Positions 8,046 to 14,783 of a stretch of DNA of 15,236 nucleotides are shown here, in pieces. The stretch is from assembly GCA_023145575.1 (NCBI GenBank), contig JAGLDN010000001.1, positions 1 through 15,236 on the forward strand, given 5' to 3'. Under the pieces are notes generated by a model. It saw nothing but the letters and a program-made list of their open reading frames with translations. It was not told the origin of the DNA and made no database searches. Made by a program: the position numbers and the translations under genes. Numbering within the stretch: position 1 is the stretch's first letter; the number at the start of each line of letters is the position of its first letter. This DNA comes from Psychromonas sp. (GTDB lineage: Bacteria > Pseudomonadota > Gammaproteobacteria > Enterobacterales > Psychromonadaceae).

Positions 8046-8765
8046 ATGTTAAAAAAATTATTGTTCGTGATTTCACTCATTTTACTAGTCGCATGCTCAT
8101 CATCAACTAACGAGGATTATGGAACAGCTGTTATTGTTTCAAATCATAATCATAAAGTTGTCGGTAAGAAAATTATTCCGGTTAATTTAGTTGAAAAGAA
8201 TTTATCTCTTAAAAAATCTATCCTTTTTGTTACTACGCGCAAAAGTGATGATCCTAACAAAAATAAATCAACAATCAATTATTCGATTAAATACACCACA
8301 CCTGAATTAGCAAAAGACCAATCGAAGGAAAAGCAAGCTAGCGTCAATAGTTATAGTGTGGTTGTATTAAATTCCGATCAAATTGAAGATAAACTTGAGA
8401 CTGTGATCCTTCAACAAAAGGCCAACGAAGTAAAAGAAGAGGCAAAATTAAAAGCAGATAAAAAAAATAAAAAGAATAAAAAGAATAAAAAGAAAGATAA
8501 AAAGGCAGTTGCCCCTGAGCCTGAGCCTGTGATCGAAAAAGCACCGTTAACTATGTTGGACATTAAAGAAGATAGTAATCATAACTGCTCAAAGAAAATC
8601 TGCCATGTAAGTCAAAATATTTCGTTTGATATTGATACCAAGCTCTTAGAGGACGCACAAAAAGAAGGCTTTGTATTCATGTTAAAACCAAAAGACGGTG
8701 ACGCTTATCTTGAGACGAAAATCCCAGCAAATTATCTCAAAGCTTTATTTAGTAGTGAAAAATAG
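8046..8765 (+). CDS. Predicted outer-membrane lipoprotein with a lysine-rich linker
   Basis: I do not recognise the family. A start at ATG 8046 gives 239 residues, with GGA about 7 bases upstream; an in-frame ATG at 8034 would add MEFI before the signal peptide and has no ribosome binding site. MLKKLLFVISLILLVAC is a classic lipoprotein signal with lipobox LVAC and lipidated Cys17; Ser at +2 favours sorting to the outer membrane. Residues about 108-138 look helical and charged, then comes a lysine tract (139-153, three NKK units coded by a 9-bp DNA repeat) and a PEPEPV hinge. The C-terminal part has two close cysteines (NCSKKIC), which could form a disulfide, and a beta-like segment. It precedes nhaD by 26 bp in the same direction and is probably co-transcribed. 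Function unknown. Confidence 0.85.
   Translation: MLKKLLFVISLILLVACSSSTNEDYGTAVIVSNHNHKVVGKKIIPVNLVEKNLSLKKSILFVTTRKSDDPNKNKSTINYSIKYTTPELAKDQSKEKQASVNSYSVVVLNSDQIEDKLETVILQQKANEVKEEAKLKADKKNKKNKKNKKKDKKAVAPEPEPVIEKAPLTMLDIKEDSNHNCSKKICHVSQNISFDIDTKLLEDAQKEGFVFMLKPKDGDAYLETKIPANYLKALFSSEK
8466..8492 (+). repeat. 9-bp tandem repeat, three units, inside the lipoprotein gene
   Basis: AATAAAAAG is repeated three times in frame and encodes (NKK)3. The unit length is a multiple of three, so copy-number change would lengthen or shorten the basic linker without breaking the frame. Confidence 0.8.
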
Positions 8766-8791
8766 ATGATGTCTCTTTAAAGGATAGCTAA

Positions 8792-10252
8792 ATGTTCTTA
8801 AATGTAAAACTAGCAAAAGTATTGATTGGAATTGTGGCTTTGCTTTTCTCATCAATGCTATTGGCAAGCGGTACTAAATCACTAGATCTTGTTTATAATG
8901 GTATAGGATATACCGCCCTGTTTATTTTTGCTTTCGCTTATGCATTAGTAATGTTTGAAGATGTAATACGTCTTCGTAAATCGAAACCCGTAATGATTGC
9001 TGCGGGGATCATTTGGGCAATGATTGGTTTTTACTATACTCAGCATGGAATGAGTCATCAGGCAGAAGTCGCATTCAGGCATAACCTGCTTGAATATGCA
9101 GAGCTATTTTTCTTTCTGTTAGTTGCAATGACCTATATTAATACTATGGAAGAGCGTCAAATCTTTGAGGCGTTACGCTCTTGGATGGTCAATAAAGGCA
9201 TGACGTTGAAATCTATTTTCTGGTTAACAGGGATCCTTGCATTTTTTATTTCTCCGATTGCTGATAACCTAACAACTGCATTATTAATGTGTGCAATTGT
9301 CGTAAAAGTAGGTGGAAAAAATAAAAAATTCATCGTCATTGCATGTGTTAATATTGTTGTCTCTGCCAATGCTGGGGGAGCTTTTAGTCCCTTTGGTGAT
9401 ATAACAACACTGATGGTTTGGCAAAAAGGCGTGTTACCGTTTACCACATTTTTCCATTTATTTATCCCCTCTTTAGTAAACTACATTGTACCATCGGTCA
9501 TTATGAGTTTCTATGTTTCTAATGAAACGCCAGAAGCCGATGAAAATAGTGAATCGGTGGTTATGAAACGCGGTTCCAAACGAATTATTTTTTTGTTTTT
9601 AATTACAATAACATTTGCCGTGTTGGGGCACTCTTTATTAGGAATGCCACCAGTATTAGGCATGATGACAGGCTTAGGTTTATTACAATTTTTCTCCTTC
9701 TATTTAATGGAAACCCACGCAAATTTTGTTTTGAGAGTCAAAGGAGAGGTGAAAGCAGCAGCGACTAATGAAGAGATTGAAGGGTTACGCGCTTTAGCTG
9801 ATGGCTCTCCGTTCAATATATTTGGTAAGGTTGCACAGGCAGAATGGGATACCTTACTGTTTTTTTATGGGGTTGTTATATGCGTTGGAGGTTTAGGGTT
9901 CATTGGATACCTTGCTTTGGTTTCAAACGCAATATACTCAGATCCAGCCATGATTACCTGGGCCAATGTTGCCGTTGGTGTGTTATCTGCAATTGTAGAT
10001 AATATTCCAGTGATGTTTGCAGTGCTCAGTATGCATCCTGAGATGAGTGACGGCCAATGGCTATTGGTGACATTAACCGCAGGTGTCGGTGGTAGTTTAC
10101 TTTCAATCGGCTCTGCAGCGGGTGTTGCATTGATGGGACAAGCACATGGAATATATACCTTTGGCTCGCATATTAAGTGGATGCCGGTCATTGCTTTAGG
10201 CTATGTAGCGAGTATTCTCACTCACTTATGGCTTAACGCTGGCATGTTCTGA
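8792..10252 (+). CDS. nhaD: Na+/H+ antiporter NhaD
   Basis: NhaD-type antiporters (ion transporter superfamily, first described in Vibrio) expel Na+ or Li+ in exchange for protons across the inner membrane. The protein has 486 residues, with about a dozen hydrophobic segments and a hydrophobic N-terminal segment resembling a cleavable signal (residues 10-26). Family motifs are visible: FFISPIADNLTTALLM (about 151-166), with Asp158 in the first re-entrant-type region; SANAGGAFSPFGDITTLMVW (191-210); and in the second half VDNIPVMF (Asp403) and GVGGSLLSIGSAAGVALMG. AAAGGA (8779-8784) is the ribosome binding site. It follows the lipoprotein gene by 26 bp. No terminator is evident directly downstream. 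Confidence 0.93.
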   Translation: MFLNVKLAKVLIGIVALLFSSMLLASGTKSLDLVYNGIGYTALFIFAFAYALVMFEDVIRLRKSKPVMIAAGIIWAMIGFYYTQHGMSHQAEVAFRHNLLEYAELFFFLLVAMTYINTMEERQIFEALRSWMVNKGMTLKSIFWLTGILAFFISPIADNLTTALLMCAIVVKVGGKNKKFIVIACVNIVVSANAGGAFSPFGDITTLMVWQKGVLPFTTFFHLFIPSLVNYIVPSVIMSFYVSNETPEADENSESVVMKRGSKRIIFLFLITITFAVLGHSLLGMPPVLGMMTGLGLLQFFSFYLMETHANFVLRVKGEVKAAATNEEIEGLRALADGSPFNIFGKVAQAEWDTLLFFYGVVICVGGLGFIGYLALVSNAIYSDPAMITWANVAVGVLSAIVDNIPVMFAVLSMHPEMSDGQWLLVTLTAGVGGSLLSIGSAAGVALMGQAHGIYTFGSHIKWMPVIALGYVASILTHLWLNAGMF

Positions 10253-10261
10253 ACAAACAGA

Positions 10262-10590
10262 GATGCCCATGTGACGCAAAGGTGCTTTATCAAGCATTAG
10301 TCCGAATGTCAGGTCAAGGCACTACATTTCACTTATCAATGATTAGCGGAGTTTATCGTCTACGGTGAAATTAACCAGAACAATTCAATTCTTATATGCT
10401 TAATCCCTTCTCGATTATTGTAACTTGGGGCTGGCTTGTCTACTTAAATAAGCCAGCGGTAAGTTACAACAGGATACGAACACTTTCACCCATCTACAAA
10501 GTTAAATTTTTGGCTTAGAGCAACTACTATAATTAAGCATTAAAGGCTTTATTTTAATTTAAGATGATTAATCCAGTTATATTTTATACA
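10262..10590 (+). repeat. Decayed copy of the TATACCC miniature element
   Basis: It begins ATGCCCATGTGACGCAAA, close to the left end of the intact copy at 10652. Further matching blocks occur in the same order: GTCAGGTCAAGGCAC, GATTATTGTA, GGTAAG, then AAAGGCTTTATTTTAATTT, which resembles AAAGTCTTTATTTTAATTC in the intact copy. A block resembling the opposite strand of the element (TCAATGATTAGCGGAGTT near 10340) suggests rearrangement. The right end is not clear. Confidence 0.55.
10420..10467. other. Long imperfect hairpin inside the decayed repeat
   Basis: GTAACTTGGGGCTGGCTT (10420-10437) and AAGCCAGCGGTAAGTTAC (10450-10467) pair at 15 of 18 positions around a 12-base loop. No T run follows on either strand, so it is not a standard intrinsic terminator, though it could slow or end transcription from nhaD. 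Confidence 0.5.
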
Positions 10591-10651
10591 TATCGCCTAT
10601 GATCTGCGCACTGCAACGCTTATTAAGTCTTCACCTTGAATGATAAATATT

Positions 10652-10975
10652 TATACCCATGTGACTTAAAAATGCTTTGTCAGGTTCAAGCTCGATGATC
10701 AGAACAAGGCACAATATAAGGTAATTGTTGTTCACTTTTTGATTATTGTAGCGCAGTCTTGGTTTTTGAGCTTGTGCCTCGCAGGGTAAGGCAACTAGTA
10801 CCAAGGCGCGTTGTTATAACGTCTCTATGTAGAATAACTACCTAGGAATTAAAGTCTTTATTTTAATTCGACTTTTGGTAATTAACGCAGTTAATCATTG
10901 AGAGGGCAATTTTATACCTAGCACCTTGGTACTATTTCCCTTGCTGAATTTGAACTTTTACGCCACATGGGTATA
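10652..10975 (+). mobile_element. Intact 324-bp TATACCC miniature inverted-repeat element
   Basis: The left end TATACCCATGTGACTTAAAA is matched by the right end CCACATGGGTATA in inverted orientation, with TA at both borders. Internal blocks (GTCAGG, AGCTCGATGATCAGAACAAGG, TAAGGTAATTGTT) match the reverse complement of the copy at 13882-14206 (AGCTCGAACATCAGAGCAAGG, TAAGGTAATTGTT), and the right end matches the start of the copies at 13882 and 2416. It encodes no protein, so any transposition would depend on an enzyme supplied in trans. It ends 78 bases before rep. Confidence 0.85.
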
Positions 10976-11053
10976 TACCTGACAATTTTCCTTGATGAAG
11001 TTGTATCTTGAGGTAACATTGCATTAAGCGCATGTTAATTTCTAGGAAAACAA

Positions 11054-13063
11054 ATGAAACTTAATGCAGAGCAAGATGCTGCTGTTAAACTGATCTCTGG
11101 ACCTTGCTTGGTATTAGCAGGCGCAGGAAGTGGTAAAACACGGGTTATCACCAATAAAATTGTCCACCTTGTGAAGCACTGTGATTATCTGGCTAAAAAT
11201 ATTTCTGCGGTGACATTTACGAATAAAGCCGCCAGAGAAATGAAAGAGCGTATTAGCCAAAGCCTTGGAAAACAAGACGCTCGTGGCTTAATGGTGTCAA
11301 CCTTTCACTCGCTTGGTTTAGATATTATTAAACGTGAGTATAAAGTGCTCGGCATGAAATCTGGCTTTACGCTGTTTGATGCTCAAGACACAATGGCCTT
11401 ATTAAAAGAGTTAACTCAAAAGCAACTCCACGAAGATAGCGACTTATTAAAAGCTTTAACATTGCAACTATCACAATGGAAAAATGCTTTAATTCTGCCT
11501 CCGCAAGCTAAGAAATATGCAAAAGGGGAGCGAGATATTATTTTTGCGTATTGTTATGAACTGTATCAGCGACAACTCAAGGCTTATAATGCACTTGATT
11601 TCGATGACTTGATTGTTATGCCAACGCTCTTATTTAAACTCAATGCAGCAGTACGTTTGCGTTGGCAAAAAAAAATTCGCTATTTATTGGTCGATGAATA
11701 TCAAGATACTAATACCAGTCAATATGAACTGATCAAAGCACTCGTTGGAGAGCGTGCACGTTTTACTGTGGTAGGCGATGATGATCAATCTATTTATTCC
11801 TGGCGCGGTGCTAGACCTGAAAATTTAATGTTATTGCAACGTGATTTTCCACAGTTAAAAGTGACTAAATTAGAGCAAAATTACCGTTCAAGTCAACGCA
11901 TTTTAAAAGCGGCTAATGCCTTAATTGCCAATAATCCACACGAATTTGAAAAGCGCTTATTCAGTGAATTGGGCTATGGCGAGCCGTTAAAAGTTCTTTT
12001 TGTAAAAAATGAAATTCATGAAGCTCAGCGTGTTGTAAGTGAGTTATCTGGGCATAAGTTTATGAATGGCAGTGCATTTAAAGATTACGCTGTATTATAT
12101 CGAGGGAATCATCAAAGTCGTTTACTTGAAAAGTCGCTGCTGGAACACCGTATACCTTATAAAATAAGTGGCGGCACGTCCTTTTTTGCCAGAAGTGAAG
12201 TCAAAGATATCATGGCTTATTTAAAACTTTTGGTTAATCACAACGACGATAATGCTTTTTTACGCATCGTCAACACACCGCGTCGAATGATAGGGCCAAC
12301 CACCCTTGAAAAGTTAGGCAGTTATGCTAATTTACGCCACATCGGTATTTTTGCTGCATCTTTTGAAATGGGGTTACAAGAAACTCTTTCAGGGAGAGGC
12401 CTGGCGGCTTTACAAGCTTTTACAAAGTGGTTAGTTGAATTAAATGACCGCTTAACCAGTGAAGATCAAATAGCCGTTGTGCGCGATTTAATTAATGATA
12501 TTGGCTATGAAGACTGGTTATATGAAAGTAGTCCAAGCCCCAAGGCTGCTGAAATGCGCATGAAAAATGTTTCGATGTTATTTAAATGGGTAACACAGAT
12601 GCTAAAAGGCGATGATTTACATGAAAAAATTACACTAGAACAAGTGGTCGCCCGTCTTACCCTGCGTGATGTGCTTTCACGAAATGAAGATGAAGAAGGC
12701 ATGGATCAAGTACAATTGATGACATTACACGCATCCAAAGGGCTGGAGTTTCCATATGTTTATTTAATTGGCATGGAAGAAGGCCTTTTGCCTCATCAAG
12801 TGAGTATCGATGAAGATAATGTCGAAGAAGAGCGTCGTTTAGCCTATGTAGGGATAACGCGCGCTCAAAAAGAATTGACTTTTATCGTTGCAAAAGAGCG
12901 CATTCAATACGGAGAGATAATAACCTCTACACCAAGTCGTTTTTTGTTAGAGCTACCTCAAGATGATTTAGATTGGGAAAGTGGTCCATTGATAAAAACC
13001 GCTGAGCAAAAACAAAACATCGCAAAAAAAGGCATGGCGAGTCTGAACGCCCTTTTTGATTAA
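11054..13063 (+). CDS. rep: ATP-dependent DNA helicase Rep
   Basis: Rep is the 3'-to-5' superfamily 1A helicase that travels with the replication fork and clears bound proteins ahead of it. The protein has 669 residues (673 in E. coli). All helicase motifs are present in order: Walker A AGAGSGKT (22-29), VTFTNKAAREMKER (Ia), DEYQDTNTSQYEL (II), VVGDDDQSIYSWRGA (III), LEQNYRSS (IV), MTLHASKGLEFPYV (V) and EERRLAYVGITRAQKEL (VI). ARPENLMLL and SPSPKAAEMRMKNV favour Rep over UvrD or PcrA. The C-terminus, which in E. coli contacts DnaB, is shorter and differs here (SLNALFD). The ribosome binding site AGGA (11044-11047) is 6 bases before the ATG. A weak promoter (TTGATG 10992, TAACAT 11014) may lie in its leader. 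Confidence 0.97.
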   Translation: MKLNAEQDAAVKLISGPCLVLAGAGSGKTRVITNKIVHLVKHCDYLAKNISAVTFTNKAAREMKERISQSLGKQDARGLMVSTFHSLGLDIIKREYKVLGMKSGFTLFDAQDTMALLKELTQKQLHEDSDLLKALTLQLSQWKNALILPPQAKKYAKGERDIIFAYCYELYQRQLKAYNALDFDDLIVMPTLLFKLNAAVRLRWQKKIRYLLVDEYQDTNTSQYELIKALVGERARFTVVGDDDQSIYSWRGARPENLMLLQRDFPQLKVTKLEQNYRSSQRILKAANALIANNPHEFEKRLFSELGYGEPLKVLFVKNEIHEAQRVVSELSGHKFMNGSAFKDYAVLYRGNHQSRLLEKSLLEHRIPYKISGGTSFFARSEVKDIMAYLKLLVNHNDDNAFLRIVNTPRRMIGPTTLEKLGSYANLRHIGIFAASFEMGLQETLSGRGLAALQAFTKWLVELNDRLTSEDQIAVVRDLINDIGYEDWLYESSPSPKAAEMRMKNVSMLFKWVTQMLKGDDLHEKITLEQVVARLTLRDVLSRNEDEEGMDQVQLMTLHASKGLEFPYVYLIGMEEGLLPHQVSIDEDNVEEERRLAYVGITRAQKELTFIVAKERIQYGEIITSTPSRFLLELPQDDLDWESGPLIKTAEQKQNIAKKGMASLNALFD

Positions 13064-13196
13064 TGAGCCTAATATCAGTAAGTAAATTGTATTTGTTTTT
13101 ATTGTTATCTTACTTCAAATCTCAAAAGCATACCGATGTGCTTTAATGTATTCGACTAGCCCAGATATGGGATAAGAAGTTTTATTGATAATACAA
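13064..13196. other. Short stretch between rep and the IS3 remnant
   Basis: No gene or convincing terminator is seen. It presumably includes the decayed left end of the insertion sequence, but I could not identify its terminal inverted repeat. Confidence 0.4.
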
Positions 13197-13460
13197 ATGA
13201 CCAAACGCTAAAATTATCCCAATGAATTCAAAGTTGATGCAATTTCGTTAGTGTTAGATCAAAATATGTGCGCTGCACAAGCAAGTAGAAATTTAGGTAT
13301 GCGCACTCAAATACTTGGTTGTTGGATCAAAGAAGAAGTAGGTGATCATGGTCAATCTTTTCGCGGAAATGGTAAATGAACACCCTCTCATGCAGAAATA
13401 AGGAAATTAGAAGCCCATGTTAAACGTTTATAAATAGAACGTTAAATATTAGAAAAGCAA
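13197..13460 (+). pseudogene. IS3-family OrfA (helix-turn-helix subunit) remnant
   Basis: From ATG 13197 the reading MTKR-stop-NYPNEFKVDAISLVLDQ is the usual start of IS3-family OrfA. It continues through the helix-turn-helix AAQASRNLGMRTQILGCW, then SFRGNGK-stop-TPSHAEIRKLEAHVKRL-stop, and the leucine-zipper-like end ILEKAM, reached only by a frameshift near 13458. Several in-frame stops and the frameshift make it non-functional. In intact relatives OrfA binds the IS ends and is fused to OrfB by programmed frameshifting. Confidence 0.8.
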
Positions 13461-14561
13461 TGATAATCTTTCAAAGGAAACGAAATAAAAATTTTCTTAT
13501 TACCCAACATAAGAAGATGTTGTCTATTGCGTTAATGTGCTGCGCATTGGGTGCAAATTATTAAAAGAGTAACGTAAATAAGTTTAGCGATACTGCTTAT
13601 CAAGAGGTGATTGAATTACAGAATAATTTTGCCAAGCAGAGTGTAGATACTTACGATAAAAGGCGCATTAAAGAGGTATTTAATGTGTTAGGTTTCCCTG
13701 TAAGCCGTTGGAAAGTAAATAAATTAATGAAGGAAGCGAATGTCTGAGCTCGTTATAAAAAGAAATATAAAGTAACGACAAAGAGTGTTCACCACAAACC
13801 ACTTTATTATAAAAACAACCTTGATCAAAATTTTCCACAGCGCAACAAAACATAGCATTTGTTGGTGATATTACCTATATCTATACCCTTGTTACTTCAA
13901 AATGAAACCTCAGCAAAGAAAATTGTGCCAAGTAGCTAGGCATAAAATTGCCCTCTCAATGATTAGCTGAGTTAATCATCTGCTGGGAGAATTAAAATAA
14001 AGATTTTAATTCTTAACTAGTTATTCTATGTCGATATTTTATAACAATGCTAATTTGTGCAAGTTACCTTGCCCTTCGGGGCTCTAACTCAAACACCAGT
14101 CCTCCGTTATAACATTCGAAAAGTGAGTAACAATTACCTTATGTTATGCCTTGCTCTGATGTTCGAGCTAAAGCCTGACAGAGCACTTTGAAGTAACACG
14201 GGCATAGACAACAGAAGGCTGTCTCTATTTAGCCGTTGTTTTCGACCTATGCTCTCATAAAATTGTTGGCTGGAATATAAGATCAAGAATGAAAGCATCG
14301 CATGTCAGTGGTGCGCTAACAATGGCAATTTGGTATTGACAGCCGATCAAGGACTTATTTGTTCATTTAGACCATAGATCTCAATACCTGAGTAACCAAG
14401 ACAGAGAATTATTCACAATGAATACTTTTGTTGGTAGCTTAAAACAATAGCGTGTTAATCGACGCAACTATTAAATACCCAATGAAGCACAGCAAGATGT
14501 AATGAATTCCATCACCATGCTGTACAACAGTAAACGACTACATTACTACCTCGGATATTAA
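13461..14561 (+). pseudogene. IS3-family OrfB (DDE transposase) remnant, split by a miniature element
   Basis: The first part reads ITQHKKMLSIALMCCALG, then DTAYQEVIELQN, SVDTYDKRRIKEVFNVLG, KVNKLMKEANV-stop-ARYKKKYKVTT and, after a frameshift, FVGDITYI, which carries the first catalytic Asp. The frame then breaks at 13882 where the 325-bp element is inserted. It resumes at 14208 with TTEGCLYLAVVFDLCSHKIVGW, SRMKASHVSGALTMAIW, KDLFVHLDHRSQYLS (second catalytic Asp) and FVGSLKQ, and ends near TMLYNSKRLHYYLGY. About 20 residues seem lost between ELFTMNT and FVGSLKQ, where CWDNA-type motifs normally sit. Multiple stops confirm it is dead. Confidence 0.85.
13882..14206 (-). mobile_element. Intact 325-bp TATACCC miniature element nested in the IS3 transposase
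   Basis: The left end TATACCCTTGTTACTTCAAA is matched by the right end TTTGAAGTAACACGGGCATA as an inverted repeat of about 20 bp with few mismatches. It lies in the opposite orientation to the copy at 10652-10975. Taking TA (13882-13883 and 14205-14206) as the target duplication, removal of 323 bp rejoins the IS3 frame as TYI-x-TTEGCLYLAVV, matching the family spacing GDITYI-x-T-x-EGWLYL. This gives direct evidence of insertion with TA duplication, as for IS630/Tc1-mariner-type elements. Confidence 0.88.
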
Positions 14562-14783
14562 CGGCTAATTATTTTAGATTGAAAATTAATGAATCATAAA
14601 AAGTAGTTTAACTAGAGGGGACTGAATTTACTTGATCAGGTTAGGAATTTGCCGATAAGCATTATGCACTTGAACGTTGAATATGACGGAAAAGTGCTTC
14701 AGAAGGAAACATATTTGAAATTTACACTTCCGAAGTTCAGCCGAAAGTGTAAATTACATGATCATCTTTGAATATTTAATTTT
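14562..14783. other. Stretch between the IS3 remnant and the minus-strand gene
   Basis: No gene is seen. The right end of the decayed insertion sequence should lie in the first part (perhaps around GAGGGGACTGAA, 14615-14626), but I could not pair it with a left end. The last part contains the inverted repeat listed separately. Confidence 0.4.
14720..14753 (-). terminator. Stem-loop behind the minus-strand gene, possible terminator
   Basis: ATTTACACTT (14720-14729) and AAGTGTAAAT (14744-14753) are a perfect 10-bp inverted repeat around 14 bases. It starts 30 bases after the stop of the minus-strand gene. On that strand it is followed by only a weak T-rich stretch (TTCAAATATG), so it would be a poor intrinsic terminator. 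Confidence 0.4.

Larger units (their letters stand above)
10253..11053. other. 800-bp gene-free stretch filled with two miniature-element copies
   Basis: No reading frame here looks coding. It contains a decayed element copy (about 10262-10590), a hairpin inside it (10420-10467), a short spacer, an intact element copy (10652-10975), and about 78 bases of rep leader. Both copies face the same way. Confidence 0.8.

Noticed and set aside
9157..10191. Minus-strand reading frames opposite nhaD
   Set aside because: They mirror conserved membrane segments of NhaD and show no protein family features.
13082..13116. Terminator of rep (AGTAAG...CTTACT)
   Set aside because: The stem is only six bases with a long AT loop and no T run after it.
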